NCBI RefSeq assembly: GCF_008367235.1
Contig: NZ_VTZS01000003.1
Coordinates: forward strand, 310,001-374,000
DNA length: 64,000 nt
From: Pareuzebyella sediminis
GTDB taxonomy: Bacteria > Bacteroidota > Bacteroidia > Flavobacteriales > Flavobacteriaceae
Reading direction: 5' to 3'
Shown here: one piece after another, positions 54,003-61,697 of the stretch
Layout: each line of letters starts with the position of its first letter
Position numbering within the stretch: the first letter of the stretch is position 1
Program-made: the position numbers and the translations under genes
The notes under the pieces: model-generated
What the model saw: only the letters and a program-made list of their open reading frames with translations
Told to the model about the DNA's origin: nothing
Databases searched by the model: none

Positions 54003-55781
54003 ATGAAGAAATTGACTTTATACGTATGCCTGTTGTTTGCCATTAAAATGGCATTCCCACAGGAAGATCCAAGTTTTCGTGTACATTCCCACAATGATTA
54101 CCTTCAAGATATTCCTTTTTATGCGGCAGTTGCCGCTGGTGCTTCTTCCGTCGAGGCCGACGTCTTTTTGAAAGATGACAAACTAATGGTGGCCCATACC
54201 AAAGCTGAAATCGTAAACGGGCGAACCTTGGAAAGCCTATATCTTGAACCCCTGCAAAGAAATATAGAAATGGACTTTGTCTTTGAAAGGCCCTTTCAAC
54301 TTCTTATCGATATCAAATCTGAGGCATACCCTACCTTAGAAGCGATTACCGAAGTTTTAAAAAAGTACCCCGCAATCATTTCAAAGAAATATATAAATAT
54401 TGTTATATCAGGCAATAGACCCAAAATCGAAGATTATACGAATTATCCGGATTATATTTTTTTTGACTATCAAAGCTTAGATCCAGTTACGGACTCTAAA
54501 ACAAGAAATAAAATTGCACTCGTAAGTCTGAGCTTCAAGAACTTTTCAACTTGGAACGGGAAAGGACGGCTCACAGCTGAGGACTACAATAAAGTATCAT
54601 CCGTCATAGAAAAGGCACATGCCATTGGCAAACCTTTTCGTTTCTGGGCTACTCCTGATTCAAAGACTTCATGGAAAGCATTTGTTAAGCTTGGCGTAGA
54701 TTTCATCAATACCGACATGCCTTTCGAGTGTGTTTCATACACAAAAACTCTCCATGATCGAGAATACGGCAACAAGGTTTTTTCGAAAGTTTACCGGCCT
54801 ACCTTCAGCGCTTCAGAACAAAATCAGAAGGTTAAAAACATTATCCTTATGATTGGCGACGGCAATGGGCTTACCCAAATCTCCGCGGCCGCTTTAGCCA
54901 ACAAAGGCGAACTTACGTTGACTCAACTAAAGGATATCGGATTTTTAAAAACTCAATCGGCAGATGATTTCACCACGGATTCTGCTGGGGCAGGAACCGC
55001 AATTTCAACGGGTAAGAAAACTCGGAACAGGGCCATTGGTGTGGACGTAAATGGAAAACCCATTGAGAATATAACCGAATTGTTGTCTAAAAAAGGGTTT
55101 GTTTCGGGCATCGTAACGACGGACGAGATATCAGGAGCTACCCCTTCGGCTTTTTTCGCACATCAAAAAGATCGGTCACAGACTGAAGATATTTTAAACG
55201 ATCTTTCGAAAAGTGACCTTTCTCTGTTTATTTCAAACGGTCAAGCCAAAGAACAATCCAACTTTGCTGGTTTTTCATTGCTTCCAAACCTTAAAGAAAT
55301 TGGAAACTCAAAAGAAAATAAAGTTGGATTTTTCATAGCGAATACCACGGCCAAGGAAAGCAATAGCGGTGTACTGGCAAATGCTACTCAGGAGGCCCTT
55401 CAATTCTTGTCCCAAAAAAACCGACCATTCTTTTTAATGGTAGAAGGAGCCAAGATCGACTCTTATGGGCATGAAAATGAAATCGACGGAGTCATATCCG
55501 AAGGAATCAGCTTTGACAAAGCGGTTTCGAAAGTAATTGAATTTGCGGACAAGAACCCGCAAACCTTAGTAATCATCACCGCCGATCATGAGACAGGGGG
55601 TCTGACCATTCCACAGGGAAATTTAGAAAACAACACTATCGAGGGTGATTTTACGACCCATGACCACACCGGCACCATGGTACCCATTTTTGCCTATGGT
55701 CCTCAATCAAATACGTTTCAAGGAGTGTATGAAAACAATGAGGTGTTTCATAAAATTTCAAAGGTACTGGGGGTCAAGTAA
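54003..55781 (+). CDS. Exported GDPD-alkaline phosphatase fusion enzyme
   Basis: 592 residues from ATG 54003 (signal peptide KKLTLYVCLLFAIKMAFPQ; an earlier ATG at 53955 lacks a signal). The N-terminal domain (~25-245) looks like a glycerophosphodiester phosphodiesterase/PI-PLC-type TIM barrel: FRVHSHNDYLQD (His28), SSVEADVFLKDD (Glu51, Asp53), MVAHTK and LLIDIKSEAYP. The C-terminal domain (~275-592) is a PhoA-type alkaline phosphatase: NIILMIGDGNGLTQ (Asp285), nucleophile TDSAGAGTAISTGKKT (Ser326), LMVEGAKIDSYGHEN, ITADHETGG and THDHTGTMVP, all metal ligands intact. One polypeptide could cleave a diester and then the released phosphomonoester. It lies between two terminator-like hairpins. 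Confidence 0.9.
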   Translation: MKKLTLYVCLLFAIKMAFPQEDPSFRVHSHNDYLQDIPFYAAVAAGASSVEADVFLKDDKLMVAHTKAEIVNGRTLESLYLEPLQRNIEMDFVFERPFQLLIDIKSEAYPTLEAITEVLKKYPAIISKKYINIVISGNRPKIEDYTNYPDYIFFDYQSLDPVTDSKTRNKIALVSLSFKNFSTWNGKGRLTAEDYNKVSSVIEKAHAIGKPFRFWATPDSKTSWKAFVKLGVDFINTDMPFECVSYTKTLHDREYGNKVFSKVYRPTFSASEQNQKVKNIILMIGDGNGLTQISAAALANKGELTLTQLKDIGFLKTQSADDFTTDSAGAGTAISTGKKTRNRAIGVDVNGKPIENITELLSKKGFVSGIVTTDEISGATPSAFFAHQKDRSQTEDILNDLSKSDLSLFISNGQAKEQSNFAGFSLLPNLKEIGNSKENKVGFFIANTTAKESNSGVLANATQEALQFLSQKNRPFFLMVEGAKIDSYGHENEIDGVISEGISFDKAVSKVIEFADKNPQTLVIITADHETGGLTIPQGNLENNTIEGDFTTHDHTGTMVPIFAYGPQSNTFQGVYENNEVFHKISKVLGVK

Positions 55782-55788
55782 GAACCCT

Positions 55789-55829
55789 CACTTTTTAACC
55801 TTCGCCTAACAAGGCGCTTTCAAAAAGTG
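55789..55829 (+). terminator. Nested hairpin after the GDPD-phosphatase gene
   Basis: Outer arms CACTTTTT (55789-55796) and AAAAAGTG (55822-55829), inner arms CGCCT (55803-55807) and AGGCG (55812-55816). It begins 8 bp past the stop codon. A terminator is likely although no long T run follows; a regulatory RNA structure is the alternative. Confidence 0.45.
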
Positions 55830-55864
55830 CATACACTTAAAACAACCATAAATTTAAGCTAACC

Positions 55865-55962
55865 TTGCTCCAATCATTTGTTTTCTATTTTTGCCCTTCC
55901 TTAAATTCTTCTTTGAAGGTCTAAATAGGTTACATATACTCAAAACAAATTACAAATAGTAA
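55865..55962 (+). promoter_or_regulatory. SusC2 promoter (TTG-N18-TATTTTTG) with TTACAAATA-type repeats downstream
   Basis: TTG at 55865-55867 and TATTTTTG at 55886-55893 match the Bacteroidota -33/-7 pair. Beyond it lie TTACATATACT (55930-55940) and TTACAAATAGTAA (55950-55962), spaced by 20 bp; the latter equals the first 13 bases of the inverted-repeat arm at 37973, so this unit seems to share the regulator of the phosphonate operon. If the promoter is right, the sites are in the 5' untranslated region. Confidence 0.55.
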
Positions 55963-56019
55963 TATTTTTATTAAATTTCTGTACATTCATTGCCTAATTA
56001 CCAATTTAAACTAAACTCT

Positions 56020-59013
56020 ATGAAAAACTTAAGATTTCTATTGCTCATTGGCAGCTTTTTTGGGCTGACGTCTATAGCATGGGCACAAACCACAGTAACC
56101 GGTACGGTTACCGACATTCAGAATATTCCACTACCAGGAGCGACGGTGGTTGAAAAGGGTACTACAAATGGGGCAACGACCGACTTCGATGGCAATTTTA
56201 GCCTGCAAGTCGATAACACCAACGTTGTTCTCGTAGTTTCGTATCTGGGCTACGCCACCAAAGAAGTATCCCTTGCTGGCGAGACAAATATTACGGTACA
56301 ACTCGCGGAAGATGCCACCCAGTTGGAAGATGTGGTCGTTGTAGGTTATGGTACACAGAAAAAATCAGATGTAACAGGCTCCATTGCCTCCGTTGATAGT
56401 GAAGATTTTAACCAAGGTGTGGTCACAAACCCAGGGCAATTGTTACAGGGAAAAGTATCGGGTGTTAATATTACCAATGTCAGTGGAGAGCCTGGAGCTT
56501 CGCAAAATGTTATTATTCGTGGGGTAGGAAGTCTTAGGTCTGGAACGGCGCCCCTATATGTAATAGACGGCTTTGTAATCAGCAATAATGATATTGGCAT
56601 GGGGACAAATCCTTTGAACTTTATAAACCCTCAAGATATTGCATCAATGGATGTCTTAAAGGATGCTTCAGCCACGGCCATCTATGGTGCACGTGCCGCA
56701 AACGGGGTAATTATGATTACCACCAAAAAGGGAAAGGCAGGAAAGGCTGAAATGAACTTATCAGTATCCACTGCCATGTCGTCCATCGCCAAAAAGATGG
56801 ATGTGTTCAGTGCGGACGAATTTAGGCGACAAGTAACCGCTGTCGGCGGAACCTTGAATGATCAGGGCGGCAACACAGATTGGCAAGATGAATTGACCCG
56901 AACCGGGATAACCAAAAACGTCAATTTATCCATGAGTGGAGGGGTAAGTGAGAAGTTTTCATATTTTGTGTCCGGAGGCGTTTCAGACCAAGAAGGTATT
57001 TTCTATAATAGTGATCTCGAAAGATATTCGGGTCGTGTAAAATTGAACCAGAAGGCCTTTGACGGTAAGTTGAACGTAGACTTTAACCTAACCGCTTCCA
57101 AAACCATAAATGAAAGACCTAACATTACACCTACTATAGTAGATATGCTGCAGTTGAACCCCACCTCACCCGCATATGACAGTAATGGTAATATTTCCGT
57201 TCTAGAGGGTGCCAACGGATTAATTTTAAACCCGTTGCAACGTAACGATATCTACTTGGACGAAGCCAGAAGCAACCGTATATTAGCAAACATCACCCCT
57301 TCTTTGGAGATAATAAAAGGGTTGACCTATAAAGTGAATGTAGGAGTAGACTATGCACTAACCAACCGAGACATACAAAACAAGCCTTACACCTTGGGCG
57401 AAGGGCTTTTTATGGGAACCCTAAATACCATATCTACCGAAAATAGCAATTACTTGATAGAAAATACCTTAACCTATAAATTAGATTTGGGAAAGCATAA
57501 TGTAACGCTATTGGCTGGACATTCGTACCAAGAGACAAAATTTGAAAGGAAGAATATTGATTTTCAAGGGGGATTTGCGAATAACGGAATAGAGCCCAGG
57601 TACCAAGACCAGTCAAGTACAGAGGTTACGGCCACTACCCTGCAGTCTACGGCCACAATAGATGAACTACAATCCTATTTTGGGAGATTAAATTATTCAT
57701 ATGCCGATAAATATTTGTTTACGGGAACCTTAAGGGCCGATGGTTCTTCAAGGTTTGGTGCCAATAATAAGTACGGATATTTCCCTTCGGTCGCTTTGGG
57801 ATGGAATATTGATAAGGAATATTTTTTGGCGGACAATAATTTTTTCAGCAACCTGAAATTACGTGTCTCTTGGGGCCAGACAGGTAACCAGAACGGTATT
57901 GCCAGTAAAGCTAGTTATGCCAGTTATAATGACTCCAAAAGTGATAATGACACCTATCCATTGGATGGCACGGAAACCACATTAGACGATTATCCCTACG
58001 GGACCATTGCCGTACGCACCTCCAATCCGGACTTAAAGTGGGAAGTGGTTTCACAAACCAATATAGGACTTGATTTTGGGTTTTTAGGAGGTAGCTTAAC
58101 AGGAACCCTGGATTACTTCAACAAGGTCACGAGTGATGTTATTCTATATGCTACCAACCCTGACCCGATAAACCCTACAGAGAAATATTGGACCAACTTC
58201 CCCAATATGAAAATAAAAAACGTAGGGTATGAGATCGCTTTGGATTATAGGGGCTACCTTAACGAGGACTTCACCTATAATATTGGTGGAAACGTGTCCT
58301 TTATAGATAATGTAGTGGAAGAGTCCATTTATTCTGTAATCACTTCAGGTGCTGCCCAAGGATCGGGCCAAACCGGTGCCACGATTAATGGTTATATCAA
58401 CAATGAGCCCATCGGTGCGTTTTACATGAAAGATTTTATAGGGATTGGAGATGATGGTGTTAACCAGTTTAGGGATGTAGTGGAAGATGGGGTATCCCTG
58501 GACAATGACCGTATAGTACCCGGCAGTGCCCTGCCAGATATATTATACGCTTTCTATTTAAACCTTAACTATAAGAATTTTGAATTAGGATTTAATTTTA
58601 ATGGTGTTTCAGGAAATAAAATATTCAACCACACTGCCATGTCTAATTTTAACAAAGGACAGTTGGTCAATAACTTGAACACCACCGATTTTGCCATTGC
58701 CTATCCTAACGAGAGCCCAACAAATTCTAACGATGTGTCTACCCGCTACTTAGAAGATGGTAGTTTCCTTAGGCTTAACAATGCAAGCTTAGGCTATACA
58801 CTTGACCCATCTAGAATTGGCTTAGAAAATTTAGTTAACAATATCCGTTTTAACATTACTGGGCAAAACCTATTTACCATTACTGATTACTCCGGCTATG
58901 ATCCCGAAGTAAATACAGGAAGCGAAATAGACCAAATACAAACATTTGGCATTGACAGATATCGGTATCCTACTGCCAGAACATTTATGTTTGGCCTAAA
59001 CGTATCATTCTAA
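56020..59013 (+). CDS. SusC/RagA-family TonB-linked outer-membrane transporter (SusC2)
   Basis: 997 residues from ATG 56020 (a TTG ten codons earlier lacks a proper signal). Signal peptide MKNLRFLLLIGSFFGLTSIA then WAQ, CarboxypepD_reg-like domain (~24-100), TonB-box-like LEDVVVVGYGTQKK (102-115), plug domain with the SusC signature AIYGARAANGVIMITTKKG, and a C-terminal barrel ending FMFGLNVSF. It pairs with SusD2, whose ATG is 20 bp past the stop. Clearly different in sequence from SusC1, so the two pairs probably take up different substrates. Confidence 0.96.
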   Translation: MKNLRFLLLIGSFFGLTSIAWAQTTVTGTVTDIQNIPLPGATVVEKGTTNGATTDFDGNFSLQVDNTNVVLVVSYLGYATKEVSLAGETNITVQLAEDATQLEDVVVVGYGTQKKSDVTGSIASVDSEDFNQGVVTNPGQLLQGKVSGVNITNVSGEPGASQNVIIRGVGSLRSGTAPLYVIDGFVISNNDIGMGTNPLNFINPQDIASMDVLKDASATAIYGARAANGVIMITTKKGKAGKAEMNLSVSTAMSSIAKKMDVFSADEFRRQVTAVGGTLNDQGGNTDWQDELTRTGITKNVNLSMSGGVSEKFSYFVSGGVSDQEGIFYNSDLERYSGRVKLNQKAFDGKLNVDFNLTASKTINERPNITPTIVDMLQLNPTSPAYDSNGNISVLEGANGLILNPLQRNDIYLDEARSNRILANITPSLEIIKGLTYKVNVGVDYALTNRDIQNKPYTLGEGLFMGTLNTISTENSNYLIENTLTYKLDLGKHNVTLLAGHSYQETKFERKNIDFQGGFANNGIEPRYQDQSSTEVTATTLQSTATIDELQSYFGRLNYSYADKYLFTGTLRADGSSRFGANNKYGYFPSVALGWNIDKEYFLADNNFFSNLKLRVSWGQTGNQNGIASKASYASYNDSKSDNDTYPLDGTETTLDDYPYGTIAVRTSNPDLKWEVVSQTNIGLDFGFLGGSLTGTLDYFNKVTSDVILYATNPDPINPTEKYWTNFPNMKIKNVGYEIALDYRGYLNEDFTYNIGGNVSFIDNVVEESIYSVITSGAAQGSGQTGATINGYINNEPIGAFYMKDFIGIGDDGVNQFRDVVEDGVSLDNDRIVPGSALPDILYAFYLNLNYKNFELGFNFNGVSGNKIFNHTAMSNFNKGQLVNNLNTTDFAIAYPNESPTNSNDVSTRYLEDGSFLRLNNASLGYTLDPSRIGLENLVNNIRFNITGQNLFTITDYSGYDPEVNTGSEIDQIQTFGIDRYRYPTARTFMFGLNVSF

Positions 59014-59033
59014 TTAAAAAATTGTTCAACAAG

Positions 59034-60800
59034 ATGAAAAATAAAACTAAAATAGGAGTATTTATGGTGCTGTTTGGGCTTTTGGGCCTTAGCTGTACCG
59101 ATTTAACAGAAGAGCGAATAGATGAAACCGAATTCGGAGCGGAAGCAGACGCCATAAATGGAGCTATTGCTCCTGCCTACGGCTATATTTCCTGGACTTG
59201 GAGGCACACCAATTACTTTGGACTGCAGGAAATTGCCTCTGATGAAGCCATATTGCCCTATCGTGGTGGTACAGACTGGTATGATGGAGGTAAGTTTCTT
59301 GCCGCCCATCAACATAATTTTACACCCAGCAACGACTTGGTCACTTCTGGTTGGAATCAGGTGTCCATTAATATCTCTAGGACCCTTTCGGCCATTGAAG
59401 TATTAACTCCTCTTTCGGAGGCGGGCAACGATGAAGCCACAGGAGCACTATATGAAATGAAGGCTCTTAGGGCCTATTTGAACATGTTGATGTTAGACAG
59501 TTGGGGAGTAGTGTTTAAAAAGGAATCGCCCGAAGACCTTTCAGAAGTACTCCGAACGGAGGAAGCGTTCGCCTATATTGAAAGTGAGCTGCTATCAGTG
59601 GTTGATGTAATTAATAATAGCCATGGACCAGGACGTATTACCCAAGATGCCGTCAAAGGATTTTTGGCCAGATTATATCTTAATGCCGCAGTATACAGGG
59701 ATCCTTATGGCAGTCCCAATTTTACCGATGAGGATATGGATAAGGTCATTGCCTATACCAATGATATCATAAACTCAGGTAGCTATGAGCTGTCTCCGGA
59801 GTATTTTGAGCTTTTCAATGACAATAACAATGATAATGCCGAGCTCATTTTTGCCCTAGACCAAAGAGGTGTGCTTCAAAGAGAGCATAGTCGTTGGGCT
59901 TATTGGTCAATTGCAGGTGCAATGATTGCCAGACCTGAATTCTATCCGGACAATACAGCAGATGGTACCGATGGCCCGGGAGTAACCCCTGACTTTTACC
60001 AAACATGGGTGGATGCTTATGGCGATGTAGACCCTGCTGAAGCCGATGCGCGTTTCTATAAAAGAAATACATTGGTGCCCGAAGAACAACTCATAGACTT
60101 GGCAAATCGCGAACCTTTAGTGGAAACGGAAACCGAAAATAGTTACTATTGTGTGGAGGCTGAAGAATTTGAAATGGATAGAGGGATCTTACGAGGCATT
60201 CAATGGGGACCACGCCGAGGGGATGGCGATTTGGTGAAATGTGATGATGGTTCTTTAAGAATTTACCCCTTACTACAAACAAAAGGTAATGGACCTGACA
60301 GAGATTCTGGATATGTAGATCACACCTTACAAATAGATTTCACCAATGAAGGGTCTTTGCACCATGCAGGATACCGTTTTTCTAAATACCAGTTCAGCCA
60401 TACTTCCCCCAACGGAAACAATTATAGCAGTGTAGATTTGGTATTGATGCGCTTAGCAGAAATATATTTCATGCGTGCAGAGGCCAAGTTGCGTAAGGGA
60501 GATGCTGCTGGTGCGCTGACTGATGTAAATATGGTAAGGACTTCAAGAAATGCCAGGGCCGATCAAACACCAGCGGCTTTGACAGAAATTGATTTGGATA
60601 TCATGTTTCGTGAAAGGGGTTTTGAGTTTTATTGGGAAGGTTTAAGAAGAACAGATCAAATCCGCTTTGGCAAATACGAAGATTCATGGACAGAAAAGAC
60701 GGACACAGACGTAAACCATCGTTTGTTCCCTATTCCACAAAGCGCGGTGGATGCCGCTTCGGGTATCGACGGTTTCCTAGAGCAGAATCAAGGTTACTAG
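59034..60800 (+). CDS. SusD/RagB-like substrate-binding lipoprotein (SusD2)
   Basis: 588 residues from ATG 59034; lipoprotein signal GVFMVLFGLLGLSC with Cys21 (a TTG at 59022 is less likely). RagB/SusD fold: an N-terminal helical domain (ALYEMKALRAYLNMLMLDSW, VKGFLARLYLNAAVYRD), a variable substrate-binding middle, and the C-terminal family motif DLVLMRLAEIYFMRAEAKL followed by RERGFEFYWEGLRRTDQIRFG. The protein is larger than average and belongs to the classical SusD_RagB family rather than the SusD-like_2 type of SusD1. Closed by a strong terminator 24 bp after the stop. Confidence 0.94.
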   Translation: MKNKTKIGVFMVLFGLLGLSCTDLTEERIDETEFGAEADAINGAIAPAYGYISWTWRHTNYFGLQEIASDEAILPYRGGTDWYDGGKFLAAHQHNFTPSNDLVTSGWNQVSINISRTLSAIEVLTPLSEAGNDEATGALYEMKALRAYLNMLMLDSWGVVFKKESPEDLSEVLRTEEAFAYIESELLSVVDVINNSHGPGRITQDAVKGFLARLYLNAAVYRDPYGSPNFTDEDMDKVIAYTNDIINSGSYELSPEYFELFNDNNNDNAELIFALDQRGVLQREHSRWAYWSIAGAMIARPEFYPDNTADGTDGPGVTPDFYQTWVDAYGDVDPAEADARFYKRNTLVPEEQLIDLANREPLVETETENSYYCVEAEEFEMDRGILRGIQWGPRRGDGDLVKCDDGSLRIYPLLQTKGNGPDRDSGYVDHTLQIDFTNEGSLHHAGYRFSKYQFSHTSPNGNNYSSVDLVLMRLAEIYFMRAEAKLRKGDAAGALTDVNMVRTSRNARADQTPAALTEIDLDIMFRERGFEFYWEGLRRTDQIRFGKYEDSWTEKTDTDVNHRLFPIPQSAVDAASGIDGFLEQNQGY

Positions 60801-60823
60801 TATTTTATAGGTATTTGATTGAC

Positions 60824-60858
60824 AAGTTGGGCGGTTTTTTAAACCGCCCAACTTTTTT
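60824..60858 (+). terminator. Strong terminator closing the locus
   Basis: Perfect 14-bp arms AAGTTGGGCGGTTT (60824-60837) and AAACCGCCCAACTT (60841-60854) with a 3-base loop and T run to 60858. Confidence 0.92.
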
Positions 60859-60968
60859 GTTTTGCTAGCTTCCATGACTTAGGAACGTTTTAAGAAAAGA
60901 ATAACGCTTTACACTTTTATTTAATGGCTTAAGGTGGTATTTTGAGTAGAAACTGTAACAATAGAGTA

Positions 60969-61682
60969 ATGAAAGATTTGAAAAATAAAGTAGCATATAT
61001 CACAGGTGGTTCAAAAGGAATAGGATTGGGCGTAGCGAAAAAACTAGTTGAAAATGGTATGAAGGTGGCCATCAGTGGAAGAACCTTAAAAACGGTGCAG
61101 CAGGCATCTGAACATCTGGGAACAAAAGACCAAGTTCTTGCCCTTGAATCCGATGTAACAGACCACGGAGATGAAGAGCGGGCCATTGGGGCCATACTCG
61201 AAAAATGGGGACAACTAGATGTAGTACTTGCCAACGCTGGAGTGGGCCATTTCGCACCCGTAGACGAGCTTTCAGAAAGCCAATGGCATCAAATGATAGA
61301 CACCAATCTCAACGGAGTTTTCCATACGCTCAAAGCTTCTGTTGATGCCTTGAAAAAATCAAAAGGCTATTATATGACATTGGCCAGTTTGGCCGGAACC
61401 AATTTTTTTGCATCAGGAGCTGGTTATAATGCGACCAAATTTGGCGTTGTAGGTTTTACACAGGCCGCCATGCTAGATCTTAGGAAATACGATATCAAAG
61501 TATCCACGATCATGCCAGGCTCCGTTGCTACACATTTTGCAGGAAATGAACCCAGCGAAAGCGATGCATGGAAAATTCAGCCTGAGGATATTGGTGAACT
61601 TGTCATCGATTTGCTAAAAATGCATCCTAGGACCCTCCCTAGCAAAATAGAAGTTCGACCGTCGAGACCCGATAAAAAATAA
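60969..61682 (+). CDS. Short-chain dehydrogenase/reductase
   Basis: 237 residues from ATG 60969. Classical SDR: NAD(P) site AYITGGSKGIGLGVAKKL (TGGxxGIG), DVVLANAGVGHF (NAG), catalytic Ser in MTLASLAGTNFF, YNATKFGVV (YxxxK at about 160-164) and PGSVATHFAG. The Arg after strand 2 (SGRTLKT) suggests NADPH preference. Substrate unknown. It lies behind the terminator of the phosphonate locus, so it is probably not part of that operon, though an aldehyde-reducing role for a C2 product cannot be excluded. Confidence 0.92.
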   Translation: MKDLKNKVAYITGGSKGIGLGVAKKLVENGMKVAISGRTLKTVQQASEHLGTKDQVLALESDVTDHGDEERAIGAILEKWGQLDVVLANAGVGHFAPVDELSESQWHQMIDTNLNGVFHTLKASVDALKKSKGYYMTLASLAGTNFFASGAGYNATKFGVVGFTQAAMLDLRKYDIKVSTIMPGSVATHFAGNEPSESDAWKIQPEDIGELVIDLLKMHPRTLPSKIEVRPSRPDKK

Positions 61683-61697
61683 TTCCGAACTTAATGC

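Noticed and set aside
60969-61682. SDR gene as a member of the phosphonate operon
   Set aside because: A very strong terminator at 60824-60858 separates it; kept as an independent gene.
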